Assembly (NCBI GenBank): GCA_016793645.1
Contig: JAEUHD010000134.1
Location: 1 to 33,187, forward strand
Length of the DNA stretch: 33,187 nucleotides
DNA from: Verrucomicrobiales bacterium
Lineage (GTDB): Bacteria > Verrucomicrobiota > Verrucomicrobiia > Limisphaerales > UBA9464
Reading direction: 5' to 3'
Made by a program: the position numbers and the translations under genes. The notes under the pieces are model-generated. The model was not told the origin of the DNA, ran no database searches, and was given only the letters and a program-made list of their open reading frames with translations. Below, piece by piece: positions 9,301 to 18,105 of this stretch; within the stretch, counting starts at the first letter, position 1, and each line of letters opens with the position of its first letter.

Positions 9301-11741
9301 AGCTGATTCCCGGCCTGGATCCAGACGAGACCCGAACCATCCACCGCCACCTGGTTCACATCGTCATTCGGCAAACCATCCCGATGGGCATATTGCCGCC
9401 ATTGGCCGTGAATGAACGGCGCCGTCCGAAACTCCAGCGCCCCCAGGGCGCGGCGCGCCTCCCTCGACGCATCGCCGCGGACGTGGAGCGGACGTCCCTC
9501 CTGCAACCAGCGGCGGCCTCCAGGAACATGAATGCGGAGCTGGTAGGAACCCGGATCCAGATCCCGGAATTGAAACTCGCCGCCAGGACCGGTCATCGTC
9601 CAGCCCACCAGGTCGCCGGCAGGGAAGTCCGGAGACTCCTGCCCTGCGGAGGATTCGGTATCGCCGAGCACCCAGTCCCTCTGCTGAAACCGGTCCGAAG
9701 ACGGCACAAACCCCAGAGCGTAGGCCACCCGGTCGCCGGACTGCACAAACCAATCCACCGGCTCTCCCGGGTCCAGGGTGATCGCATAGTCTCCCTCCGC
9801 ATTGGCGTAGGTCTGACGACTCCCTCCCCGACGGTCGGTGACCGTGACCGTGGGGCGAACACGAGCCTTGGGATCCCGGTTGGAGATGCGCCCGGACACC
9901 ACGACCGGCAGCCGGGTCGTGGTCAATTGCGCCTCCCCCACCAGTTGGGCAATGCGCCCCGCGGATGAACGATCCGAGATCCGGCCTTCCTGCTGCGCCT
10001 CGAAATCCCAGTGTGCCCAGATTCCGGACTCGGTGCCCTTCACTCCCTGGGCAATCTCCCGGCGGATCTCCTCCTGGGTCCGCTCGGATTCCCAAACGGA
10101 CACCGAGGCGATGTCCCCGTCGAGGTCCGGATCCTGAAGCACTCCCCGCCAATTGGATCGGCCGAGGAAAAACCGGCGCGGTCCCTCCAGAACGTCCAGA
10201 GCCCCGGGCCTGCGATCCTCCCACATCATCACCCCGTTGACATACAGTTGGATCCTTTCGGGCCCCGCAACGCCCGCCAAGTGGATCCAACGATTGGTCT
10301 CCAGAACGCCGTCCGCCCCAGAACTGATGGCCCCGTTGCGAGACTCACTGTTGAAGATCACCGTGTTGGTTTCCGCCGCGTTCACCAGGTACAGGGCGGA
10401 ATAGCTTCGGCCGAGGTCGAAGAATCGGGAGAAGAACTGAAACCGGTGCCATCGGACCCACCCCGAAATGGTCAGGGCCTTCGGAACGGCGGAGAACGGG
10501 GACAGGATCTCCACGCAGGCATTGGTGCCGGAGAGGGAAACGCAGGGAACGTCCATTACGGACCGCCCGGAGGGGATCGGGGCCGGGGCGAGGCCCGCCC
10601 CCGCGGAAACACTGGAACCCTTCGCCCGCACCAGTTCGACCCGGACCCCGGGCAGCGGTGTCCGGCCGTCCAGCGCCACAAGTCGACCCCCCACCGCTTG
10701 GGGCCAGTCCAGCGTCGCCGTGATGTTGGTCAATGTTCCCGGGCGCAGTGCCAGGATGGGAATTCGCGCCGTTAGGCCGGCGGCGGTCCAGGCCCGGAGT
10801 TGGATCTCCGATGGCGGATCGGAGACGACCAGCCACGGAGCCTTGGCGGACGGAAATCGGTCCTCAGTGGACTCGGCAGACAAGAATACCGCTTCGGTCT
10901 CCTGCGGATCGACAAACGACGGTTGAAAATGAATCCGCGCGGGACCCGGAGGCTTTGCGACACCGGGAAGCGTTTCGGGAAGGATGGTCGCCCCGGACAT
11001 CGTGCCGCGAGCCGCGGATCGTGCGGAGTCCCGCGCATCGCCCTCCTCAAAATTCCACAGCCCCACCAACCCCTCCTCGGAACCCTTCAGACGTCGAATC
11101 AAATCCCGCCGAATCTCCGCATCAGACCGGACCCGGTTCCAAACCCGGATTTCATCCAATCGGCCATCAAAGGACTTCGAAGCCTCCAGTCCGAAGGCCG
11201 TCCAGTACCGCCCCATTCCAATAAAATTCTCCGGGGGAAAACGCCGGAGCAACCCCCCGGTTGAGTCGACCCCCTCCGCCATCGGAAATCCGTCCCGAAG
11301 GATTCGGAACGAGTTCGATCCCATCACGAACGCGAGATGGGTCCAATCCTTCACCGGGAGCGCCAAGGGCACGTCGAGGCGGCGGTGAATGGTGTTGCTC
11401 GAGGCGTTGTAGTTCACCCGCACGTGATCCGGTTCAAGGTCGACCGAGAAACGTTCGCCGCGAATGACGAAATCCACGGGACAACTCCCCTGGACCTCAA
11501 GACGAGACTTGGGGACGGACTCCAGATAGATCCAAAACTCGACCGTGAACTCACCCAGGGAGTCGAAAATCCCCGCAGGGAGGGTCACATGGGCGCCCGC
11601 CCCATTCAGGATCAGAGCCCGGTTCTCCAACTCGTCTGGACCCGCAGCTCCCAACCGGAGTCCGCCCAGCATCCCCGCCAGGCAAAGGATCTGGATCCAC
11701 AACAGCGAACCAGCAGAGGTTTTCCAGAATCGGGGAGCCAT
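6336..11741 (-). CDS. Giant LamG / two-component-propeller sensor histidine kinase
   Basis: I choose the ATG at 11739-11741 because a signal peptide follows ([20 protein letters not shown]), giving 1801 residues; the frame is open 22 codons further up. Order: LamG-like domain (~35-250); second LamG-like domain (~415-590); two carboxypeptidase-regulatory-like beta modules (~610-760); a long run of two-component propeller repeats (~775-1380, recurrent GLPND/VWFGT-type blades, enough for two propellers); Y_Y_Y-type domain (~1385-1495); one membrane helix (~1500-1525, [18 protein letters not shown]); coiled linker; HisKA with phospho-accepting His 1573 ([11 protein letters not shown]); HATPase_c with [20 protein letters not shown] and [10 protein letters not shown]. 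It has no receiver or HTH domain, so a separate response regulator must exist elsewhere. The outside part probably senses polysaccharide-type ligands. Confidence 0.93.
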   Translation of the reverse strand: MAPRFWKTSAGSLLWIQILCLAGMLGGLRLGAAGPDELENRALILNGAGAHVTLPAGIFDSLGEFTVEFWIYLESVPKSRLEVQGSCPVDFVIRGERFSVDLEPDHVRVNYNASSNTIHRRLDVPLALPVKDWTHLAFVMGSNSFRILRDGFPMAEGVDSTGGLLRRFPPENFIGMGRYWTAFGLEASKSFDGRLDEIRVWNRVRSDAEIRRDLIRRLKGSEEGLVGLWNFEEGDARDSARSAARGTMSGATILPETLPGVAKPPGPARIHFQPSFVDPQETEAVFLSAESTEDRFPSAKAPWLVVSDPPSEIQLRAWTAAGLTARIPILALRPGTLTNITATLDWPQAVGGRLVALDGRTPLPGVRVELVRAKGSSVSAGAGLAPAPIPSGRSVMDVPCVSLSGTNACVEILSPFSAVPKALTISGWVRWHRFQFFSRFFDLGRSYSALYLVNAAETNTVIFNSESRNGAISSGADGVLETNRWIHLAGVAGPERIQLYVNGVMMWEDRRPGALDVLEGPRRFFLGRSNWRGVLQDPDLDGDIASVSVWESERTQEEIRREIAQGVKGTESGIWAHWDFEAQQEGRISDRSSAGRIAQLVGEAQLTTTRLPVVVSGRISNRDPKARVRPTVTVTDRRGGSRQTYANAEGDYAITLDPGEPVDWFVQSGDRVAYALGFVPSSDRFQQRDWVLGDTESSAGQESPDFPAGDLVGWTMTGPGGEFQFRDLDPGSYQLRIHVPGGRRWLQEGRPLHVRGDASREARRALGALEFRTAPFIHGQWRQYAHRDGLPNDDVNQVAVDGSGLVWIQAGNQLTVYDGNEFRPAPVSEGFPVDCRMQRDRSGALWLGAEGMLGRWDPWARKFRVLTTNEGVPSGPILGVHVGADGELWVMGTNGAARGSMDGLTGATSWTLPEFEPIRMIRSTSGEFWLVTWGSGIYRWNAGQFMDVAPPGAIRRSHLQVLDEDDRGTLWFGGNGGLWRYREGQLEQTISATNRHDTVFDFFSFARSTEGVRWMGTRTGPVFRDDGRSIVKVPLGQQAEDAGVKTHGLAWGADEALWAGTTFGLWRYDPEGVAVFGREDGLPDHQIRALDAGTDGTLWVAMDQGLARWDGRKFERFGPEDGLEGQRFLAVKWVRPDQVWVGGDSGLQLFNGVQFSQVPQGKDTYPSDRVRSISVTPEGAVWFACGVDGLGDNALVRLQNGVFQQFTEAEGLPNHYVHQVECAADGSVWCISAGRLVGWNGDRFQPLGPEQGVPEAHVLALRWVATNQVWLATDRGAFRYDPVAQRSEAVASPATLGVSSVNVGGFGKVSSEAITPDAQGRVWFGTHAGAAVHDGVSWTLVGPHEGLPETPVRSVRQTTNGDLWFGTDQGLVRYRSRVRKIGAPTLTLQADRLYSDLNDLPRLVSGRRVVFQATAVDPRTATERQRFLWSIRRSGDGEASGGAAPRPGTGFLEPGEGPQQAWIPERRGRYQLTVRYVDRDANLSSPATVLVDVAPPWYRDPWIGGPLIVANLGLVVAAVGSTVRSRRRKREADRLRERLFEEERSARRSAEAAQEAAQSANAAKSQFLANVSHELRTPLNAIIGYSEMIREEAPEMGAESLVPDLDRIRSAAKHQLGLINDLLDFSKVEAGRMDLVPAPVDVARWIRELGDMVQPLVARKGNRLAVECDPAIGTIVADATRMTQVLYNLVSNSAKFTENGEIRLVVARVGSDSGNAAPMLRIDVADTGIGMTPEQVGRLFQAFSQADASISKKYGGTGLGLALSRKLCRLMGGDLTVTSEAGRGSIFTVTLPVAPPAATGA

Positions 11742-11932
11742 GAGTGGGATGGGAAACTCGGGGGATGGGGTGTCCCGAAAAATCCCGACAACCCCCGCAC
11801 AGGTCAACGGGGAACTCGGGAGCTACCCGCACACCGGGGGACCAGGTCCCGGAGAGCCACATGGACCATGGGACGTCGCCATTGAACCTCACTCCTGCCT
11901 CGTTCATCGTCCCATCACCCGCCACGGTTCCC

Positions 11933-13498
11933 ATGCGCCTCCCATTCCTCCTCGTCCTGAGCCTCCTCGCCGCGATCAATGCGCCCGCGGCGGAGATTGA
12001 ACTTACCCTGCAGACGCGCGACCCGGCCACCGGACGCATGATCCTGACCCCGGAACGGGTGGATTCCCGACACGTCGGTGTGATCGCGGTGGACGTGTGG
12101 AACTTCCACTGGTGCAAGACGGCGACGATGCGCGTGGACGCCATCGTGCCCCGGATGAACGAAGCCCTCGACGCGGCCCGGGCGTTGGGGATGACCGTGA
12201 TGCTGTGTCCCAGCGATGTCGTGGACAACTACGTCGGCTACCCGCAGCGCGAAGCCGTGTTCGCCCTGCCCCAGGTTCCCGTTCCCAAGGTGATGGAGGT
12301 GACGTGTCCTCCGGTGCCGGATGCCGGCGGATGCGCCTGCGGACACGAACGCTGCGGGGTGAACTACGGCTGGGACGGCATGCACCCTGCCTTGCGCATC
12401 GGGGAGGCGGATCTCATGCCCGACACCCAGGCGGAGGTTTATGCCGTCTGCCAGAAGTACGGACTGACCCATCTCATCTACGTCGGGTTCCATACCCAGG
12501 TCTGTCTGCTCGGGAAATCCATGGGACTGCGCGCCATGAAGGCCGCCGGACTCCGCTGCGTGCTGGCGCGGGACATGACCGATGCGCATCCGGGATATGA
12601 TCCCACCCGGAATTTCACCCCCGACCTCAACACGGAACAGGTGGTGGAACATTTCGAACGACACCTCGCCCCCACGATTCAGTTCCAGCAGGAATTGACC
12701 AAACTCGGACGCTGGGATGCCCAAAAGCTGGTGGATCCGGTCCGCATCACGCCCTGGGGAACACCGATGCGCCCGCACCTGTTCGAATCGGACGTCGTCG
12801 TGACCCTGACCGCTCCGCTGGAACCCGGCGCGGAGATCCGATACACGCTGGATGGATCCGCCCCCACCGCGTCGTCACCCCTCTACACCCGGCCGCTGAC
12901 CTTCACGAACACCACGGCGCTTCGCGCGGGCGCGTTCCGCGATGGAAAGCCGGTGTGCCTGGTTTCGGAGGGATCCTTCGCGCGACTCGGTCCGATGCCG
13001 CCGGTCCCCGACGTGTTCATCGGGGACCTGAAGCCGGTGCGCAACGTGGGATTCGGACACACCTACGGCGGCAACGTCCGGTACTCCGGCAACACCCAGG
13101 CGCCGCAGAAGGATCGCTCCAACCTGGGTCAACCGCTCCGCATCAACCGCGCCGTCCAGGAACGCGGCCTGGGCGTCCACGCCCCCAGCGAACAGGTGTA
13201 CGCGCTCGAACCGGGCTACCGGCGCTTTGTCGCCCTGGCCGGTGTGGATGAAAATCTCGTCGGGGTGAACAACGGATCCAACCTCGCGAAGTATCCGACC
13301 GTGGTCTTCAAGGTATTCATCGACGGACGCGAGATGGCCGCGAGCCCGGTGATGCGCGTGCTCTGCCTCGCGTGGCGTTTCGACGTCCCGATTCCCGAGG
13401 GATCCAAGACCCTGAGCCTGGTGGCCATGGATGCCGGCGACGGTTCCCGCGAGGATTTTGCGGACTGGGCCAACGCCGGCTTCCTCACGCGGCGCTGA
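11933..13498 (+). CDS. Secreted isochorismatase-fold cysteine hydrolase with chitobiase-like and NPCBM domains
   Basis: The start is the ATG at 11933, followed by a clean signal peptide (MRLPFLLVLSLLAAINAPAA); the upstream open frame has no coding character. 521 residues. Residues ~40-250 form an isochorismatase-like hydrolase domain with the candidate nucleophile Cys 191 (HTQVCLLGKS) and Asp 54 (GVIAVDVWNFHW). A Cys-rich stretch (GGCACGHERCGV) lies between. Residues ~287-336 resemble the chitobiase/hexosaminidase C-terminal module (IRYTLDGSAPTASSPLYTRP). Residues ~367-521 resemble an NPCBM carbohydrate-binding module (GLGVHAPSEQVYALEPGYRR). The substrate is unknown; the modules suggest work on or near polysaccharide outside the cytoplasm. 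It diverges from the sensor kinase over 191 bp. A weak hairpin follows between it and the convergent PSD1 gene. Confidence 0.85.
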   Translation: MRLPFLLVLSLLAAINAPAAEIELTLQTRDPATGRMILTPERVDSRHVGVIAVDVWNFHWCKTATMRVDAIVPRMNEALDAARALGMTVMLCPSDVVDNYVGYPQREAVFALPQVPVPKVMEVTCPPVPDAGGCACGHERCGVNYGWDGMHPALRIGEADLMPDTQAEVYAVCQKYGLTHLIYVGFHTQVCLLGKSMGLRAMKAAGLRCVLARDMTDAHPGYDPTRNFTPDLNTEQVVEHFERHLAPTIQFQQELTKLGRWDAQKLVDPVRITPWGTPMRPHLFESDVVVTLTAPLEPGAEIRYTLDGSAPTASSPLYTRPLTFTNTTALRAGAFRDGKPVCLVSEGSFARLGPMPPVPDVFIGDLKPVRNVGFGHTYGGNVRYSGNTQAPQKDRSNLGQPLRINRAVQERGLGVHAPSEQVYALEPGYRRFVALAGVDENLVGVNNGSNLAKYPTVVFKVFIDGREMAASPVMRVLCLAWRFDVPIPEGSKTLSLVAMDAGDGSREDFADWANAGFLTRR

Positions 13499-13516
13499 CG
13501 GTCCCCGCAGCGCGCC

Positions 13517-16495
13517 TCAGTTCACGTACACAAACTCGTTGGAGCACAGGAGGGCCTGGACGTAGCTCTCCCACGGATTGAGCGCGCCCCGCTGGACCGT
13601 GACACCGGCATTCTGCACCGCTGCATACTTGTCCTTCACAAGCTTGTTGGGCTTGTACACCGACTTGGTCGCGCGGGGGCCTTTGGCGTGCTGGCTGCCG
13701 TACAGGAGCGTGTGGGTGCGCTCCAGATAGTCGCGGGCCCACTGGAGTTCGCGCGGTTCCGGGGCGCGCTGGAACAGGATGCGATAGATGGCGGTCACCT
13801 TCGCATCGTCATCCGTGGCGTCACCGACCTCCGACCGACTCATCAGGTGCCGCGCGACATCCACCGTCATCGGGCTGTTCAGGAAAAACAACGCCTGCTG
13901 CGGGACGATGGTGCTGATGCGCCGCGTGTTGACCATTTCCGGATCGCTGAAGTCGAACTGCGAGAGGAGATCCGACAGGCGCAACCGGTCCACGTATCCG
14001 TACACACTGCGCCGGTAGCTGTACGGCTCATCGGTGAGGTTCACCGGCTTGCCACCCAGCGTGGGATCCATCTTTCCGGTGAGGAGAACCAGCGAATCGC
14101 GAATGGCCTCGAAGTCGAGACGGCGCAGGTTGGCGCGCCAGACGAGCCGGTTCTCCGGATCGCGCGCCTGGTAGTCGGGACGCGTCTCGCTGCCCTGCTG
14201 GTAGGCCGCGGACATCAGGATGCGCTTGTGCAGCGGCTTCAGAGCCCAACCCTGTTCCACAAACTCGGACGCCAGGTAGTCGAGCAGCTCCGGGTGGCTC
14301 GGCGGCTCGGACATGGTTCCGAGGTCATCCGGCGTCGGCACCAGGCCGCGTCCGAAGTGGTACATCCAGACCCGGTTCACCAGGACGCGCGCCGTCAGCG
14401 GATTTCGGGGATCCGTGATGGAGCGCGCCAACTCGAGGCGCCCGCTGCCCTGCTTGAACGGTTTGCGGTCGGCGCCCCCGAGGATTTCGAGGGTGCGCCG
14501 CGGCACCACCGGACCCCGCTTCGCCCGGTCGCCACGGATGTGGATATAGCTGTCCACGGGCTTCGGTTTGTCCTCCACCACCATGGCGCGCCCGGGGGCC
14601 CCGGGATGCGTCAGGCGCAACTGGTTGATCGCGGGAAACTGGAATGTGTTCTGCGTCCGGCCCTCAAACGGCGGCGGGCCCTGCCAGGAACGACGCCCGG
14701 GCTTGGGCGCAAGATAGGCTTCCTGCGCTTCGCTGGTCGCGATCTCGGCATAGGTCGGAACCTGATACGGCGTCTGCACCAGTTCCGTCATCGCCGGATC
14801 GTCGAGATCCTGGGGACCGTCGGCCTTGGATCGACGCTGCAGCAGGAGCGTGGTGTTGGTGCCCACCTGCGCGAAGAGACGTCCATAGGCCTGCGCCACA
14901 TCCTCCAGTCGCGAGGGCTTGAGTCCCAGCAGGGCCTCCGCAACCAGCCGGTTGACCGGGGTCTTCCGGTCCGCAAGCGCCTTGAGCAGCACATCGGGAG
15001 CCCGGGCGGCGAACTCGTTGGTCGGAATCCGGCTCAGCTTCGCAAAGGGTCCGAGGACGGGATGTTCCGGCACCAACCGCAGGGCGCGCACGATCTCCGG
15101 ATCCTCGGGATACAACTGATAACTCTTGGCCATGGCCTGGCGTTCCGGCGAACGCGACTTCTGGGCCACCACCATCAGGTACCCCTCGGCATGGCGCTGG
15201 AACTCCGGGATCTTCCGTTTGAAGAATTCCTCGAAGAGCGTTCGGTTCTTCGCCTCCAACGCCGCCAGGCGCCGCTGAAAGTTTTCGCGCAACTCCGGAT
15301 CGGCGGTGCCGGCCAGTTCGGGCGGATCGTAGGGTTCCGTGATGTTGGCGAAGACGCCGTGCCACGAGTAGTAGTCGGCGGTCGGGATGGGATCGAACTT
15401 GTGATCGTGGCAGCGGGCACAGGCCACCGTGATCCCGAGCATGGCCTTGCTGGTGGCATCGATGCGTTCGTCGATCAGGTCATCGCCACTCTCAAACCGC
15501 TTGCCGACGGTGAGAAACCCCAGCGCCGCCAGTCGCGGATCGCCCGCCGCCACCCCGGGCAGGAGATCGGCGGCGAGCTGCTCGGTGAGAAATTCGTTCC
15601 ATGGCTTGTCGGCGTTGAAGGACTGGATGACGTAGTCGCGGTAGGTCCAGGCGTATTCGTACCGATAATCCTGATAGCGGCGCCCGCCTCCATCCCCGGT
15701 CATTCCCGTCGTGTCGCTATACCGGGCGGTGTCCAGCCAGTGGCGGCCCCAGCGTTCCCCGTATTGGGGCGAGGCCAGCAGGCGATCGACCACCTTCTCG
15801 TAGGCCCCCGGGGATTTGTCGGCCACGAACTCGTTCACCTCCTCCAGGGTCGGAGGCAGCCCGGTCAGGTCGTAGGTGACCCGGCGCAACAACGCCTCCC
15901 GGGTCGCGGGCGGATTCGGCGTCATCCCGGCGGTCTCCAGCTTGGCGAGGATGAACCGGTCCACTTCGTTCCGTCCCCAGGTCGCGTCCCGCACCTCCGG
16001 CAGCGCGGGCTTCCGCACCGGCTGAAACGCCCAGTGCGCCCTCGCCTCGGGAGACATCCCGGTGAGGCCCCGCTTCGTTCCGGTCCGTGGATCGACCGCG
16101 CCCTCGGAAATCCAGCGGCGCACCGCCGCCACGTCGTCTTCCTTCAGCGGGCCGCCCTCCTTCTTCGGCGGCATGCGCAGGTCGGGGTCGGAGTAGGCAA
16201 TCGCCTTGAGCAACAGGCTCTCGTCCGGCTTGCCCGGGACAATGGCCGGCCCGTTCTGTCCGCCCTTCTCCCAACCGGCCCGGGTATCGAGCGTGAGGTC
16301 GCCCTTCGACTTCCCTCCGGCGGCGCTGTGGCATTTCTCACAGCGGTCGGCGAGGAGCGGACGGATCCGCGTCTCAAAAAACTCCACCTTGGCCGGATCC
16401 AACGCCGTTGCCGGTGCTGCAGCGCCCCAGGCCGCCAACATCCCGGACAACGCCGCGGCCACGAACCCCAGCCGTCCTGCAAAAGGGCCGTTCAT
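13517..16495 (-). CDS. PSCyt1-DUF1549-DUF1553 (PSD1) exported protein
   Basis: A 992-residue exported protein with a signal peptide (LGFVAAALSGMLAAWGAAAP). Next comes the Planctomycete-type cytochrome C domain with one CxxCH haem-binding motif (residues 52-56, CEKCH) and a distal MPPKKEGG carrying the likely Met ligand. DUF1549 (~170-375) shows EVDRFILAKLETAGMTPNPP, DLTGLPPT and YGERWGRHWLDTARYSDT. DUF1553 (~705-965) shows NPLTARVLVNRVWMYHFGRG and HPELLDYLASEFVEQGW. The biochemical role is not established; such proteins accompany exported sulfatase-like and polysaccharide-related genes in Planctomycetes and Verrucomicrobia. Its ATG overlaps the stop of the upstream DUF1501 gene as ATGA, so the two are one operon. 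Length is normal. Confidence 0.93.
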   Translation of the reverse strand: MNGPFAGRLGFVAAALSGMLAAWGAAAPATALDPAKVEFFETRIRPLLADRCEKCHSAAGGKSKGDLTLDTRAGWEKGGQNGPAIVPGKPDESLLLKAIAYSDPDLRMPPKKEGGPLKEDDVAAVRRWISEGAVDPRTGTKRGLTGMSPEARAHWAFQPVRKPALPEVRDATWGRNEVDRFILAKLETAGMTPNPPATREALLRRVTYDLTGLPPTLEEVNEFVADKSPGAYEKVVDRLLASPQYGERWGRHWLDTARYSDTTGMTGDGGGRRYQDYRYEYAWTYRDYVIQSFNADKPWNEFLTEQLAADLLPGVAAGDPRLAALGFLTVGKRFESGDDLIDERIDATSKAMLGITVACARCHDHKFDPIPTADYYSWHGVFANITEPYDPPELAGTADPELRENFQRRLAALEAKNRTLFEEFFKRKIPEFQRHAEGYLMVVAQKSRSPERQAMAKSYQLYPEDPEIVRALRLVPEHPVLGPFAKLSRIPTNEFAARAPDVLLKALADRKTPVNRLVAEALLGLKPSRLEDVAQAYGRLFAQVGTNTTLLLQRRSKADGPQDLDDPAMTELVQTPYQVPTYAEIATSEAQEAYLAPKPGRRSWQGPPPFEGRTQNTFQFPAINQLRLTHPGAPGRAMVVEDKPKPVDSYIHIRGDRAKRGPVVPRRTLEILGGADRKPFKQGSGRLELARSITDPRNPLTARVLVNRVWMYHFGRGLVPTPDDLGTMSEPPSHPELLDYLASEFVEQGWALKPLHKRILMSAAYQQGSETRPDYQARDPENRLVWRANLRRLDFEAIRDSLVLLTGKMDPTLGGKPVNLTDEPYSYRRSVYGYVDRLRLSDLLSQFDFSDPEMVNTRRISTIVPQQALFFLNSPMTVDVARHLMSRSEVGDATDDDAKVTAIYRILFQRAPEPRELQWARDYLERTHTLLYGSQHAKGPRATKSVYKPNKLVKDKYAAVQNAGVTVQRGALNPWESYVQALLCSNEFVYVN

Positions 16496-17898
16496 ACCGG
16501 GGAAGCGATCACGGGGGTGATCACATGGCCGAAGTTGTCGGTCAGCCGGAAATCGCGCCCGTTGTACCGGAAGGTCAGTTGCGTGTGGTCGAATCCGAGC
16601 AGGCGCAGAACCGTGGCATGGAGGTCGTGGACATGAACCCCGTCCTGCGCCACCTCCTGACCCAGTTCATCGGTGGCGCCGTAGGCGAAGCCGCCCTTCA
16701 CCCCGCCGCCCGCCATCCAGATCGAGAAACATTTTGCGTGATGATCGCGTCCGGAATCCGCCCCGACCTTGCCCGCGGTCGTGGCCGTGCGTCCAAACTC
16801 CCCGCCCCAGATCACCAACGTGGAGTTCAGCAGGCCCCGTGACTTCAGGTCGGAGATCAGCGCCGCCGCCGCCTGGTCCACGGACTTTGCGGAAGTCGCA
16901 ATCGACCCCGCCAGATTGGTATGGTGGTCCCACCCGCCGGCATCCACCTGCACGAAGCGGACGCCCCGTTCCACGAGCCGCCGGGCGCAGAGGAGCTTCG
17001 CCGCAAGGTCACCCTTGCCGTAAAGATCCCGGACCTCCTGGGATTCCCGCGAAATATCAAAGGCCTCCGGCGCCTCGACCTGCATGCGGAAGGCCAGCTC
17101 AAAGGACTCGATGCGCGCCTCCAACTGTTCGTCCTGGGGGGACCGCTCACGATGGGCGTCGTCCAACTGCCGGACCAAGTCCAGTTGCGACCGCTGCTGC
17201 TCCCGCGAGGTGAATTCGTTGCGAAGGTTGAGCAGCACCTTGTCCGGCGCACGCCCCGCCGCGAAATCCGCCTTCGCCCCCTGGTAGAGACTCGGCAGAA
17301 ACGCCGCCTGACGCCATTCCGCACTGCCGCCGAGGGTGATGAATCCCGGCAGATTGGCGTTGTCGGTCCCCAACCCATACAGGGTCCAGGATCCGAGACT
17401 CGGCCGGGTCAACGTGAGGGAGCCGGTGTGGATGAACTTGGCGGCGGCCCCGTGGGCGGGCACGTCGGTGTACAAAGACCGCACCACGCAGAGTTCGTCC
17501 GCCACGGCGCCCAGCCGCGGGAAAATCTCGCTGATCTCGAGTCCGCTCCGGCCACACTTGGGAAACTTGAACGGCGAGGGAAATCCCACCCCCGATTGCC
17601 CGGGCAGCGACTGGTCCCGGTACTTCTCCAGGGCCGGCTTGGGATCGAAGGTGTCCAGATGGCTGGGCGCCCCCCCGGCAAAGATGTGGATTACATGGCG
17701 CGCCTTCGCCGGCAGCGGCGCCTTGCGCGGGGTCAGGGACACCGGACCCGTCTCCGCAGCCGCCGCCGCATCCTGCAGCAAACAGGACAACGCCACGGAT
17801 CCCAGCCCCAGGCCGGACTGCTGAAGGAACCGACGGCGACTTCGCATCCCGGAGAGCGAGAGGGCAGCCGAAGCGTGCTGGGTAAATCGGGTATTCAT
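16492..17898 (-). CDS. DUF1501 protein with Tat-type signal
   Basis: A 468-residue protein. The N-terminus carries a twin-arginine-like signal (SRRRFLQQSGLGLGSVALSC), pointing to export of a folded protein. DUF1501 hallmarks follow: HIFAGGAPSHLDTFDPKPAL, LCVVRSLYTDVPAHG, FVQVDAGGWDHHTNL, LVIWGGEFGRT, and GRDHHAKCFSIWMAGGGVKG. The fold is related to the alkaline phosphatase/sulfatase superfamily, and the His/Asp-rich motifs suggest metal binding. The reaction is unknown. First gene of a two-gene operon with the PSD1 protein, joined by a four-base ATGA overlap; the pair is a standard partnership in these phyla. Confidence 0.93.
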   Translation of the reverse strand: MNTRFTQHASAALSLSGMRSRRRFLQQSGLGLGSVALSCLLQDAAAAAETGPVSLTPRKAPLPAKARHVIHIFAGGAPSHLDTFDPKPALEKYRDQSLPGQSGVGFPSPFKFPKCGRSGLEISEIFPRLGAVADELCVVRSLYTDVPAHGAAAKFIHTGSLTLTRPSLGSWTLYGLGTDNANLPGFITLGGSAEWRQAAFLPSLYQGAKADFAAGRAPDKVLLNLRNEFTSREQQRSQLDLVRQLDDAHRERSPQDEQLEARIESFELAFRMQVEAPEAFDISRESQEVRDLYGKGDLAAKLLCARRLVERGVRFVQVDAGGWDHHTNLAGSIATSAKSVDQAAAALISDLKSRGLLNSTLVIWGGEFGRTATTAGKVGADSGRDHHAKCFSIWMAGGGVKGGFAYGATDELGQEVAQDGVHVHDLHATVLRLLGFDHTQLTFRYNGRDFRLTDNFGHVITPVIASPV

Positions 17899-17948
17899 GG
17901 TTCCCGTGGAGAAGACGTTCGATCGCGAGTTTTGGTTACCGCCCCGCT

Positions 17949-17969
17949 CGTAGTGCAGCCTTTAGGCTG
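17949..17969 (+). repeat. REP-like palindrome with GTAG foot, isolated copy
   Basis: CGTAGTGCAG followed by CCTTTAGGCTG. It consists of a GTAG tetranucleotide and a CAGCC/GGCTG stem. It lies alone in the 207-bp gap between the DUF1501 start and the end of the HxHP-motif gene; I see nothing else there. Confidence 0.8.
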
Positions 17970-18105
17970 TTCCCCCCCCGACCGCAAGCCGGCAACAGAG
18001 TCACCTCACTCCAGTTACAAGAATGAGCAGTGTCCAAAAGCACTCTCAGAAAAGGCTAGCAGCTTCCATTCCCGCTACAATTTGCGAATGCGCCTACCGA
18101 CCCGT

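Noticed and set aside
13489..13517. A bidirectional terminator between the isochorismatase-type and PSD1 genes
   Set aside because: GCGCTG/CAGCGC can pair, but the loop is long and there is no T-run on either side.
13688..16636. A 982-codon open frame on the plus strand
   Set aside because: Antisense to the PSD1 gene, which has a haem motif, signal peptide and conserved domains. The plus reading is His/Arg/Gly-rich noise.
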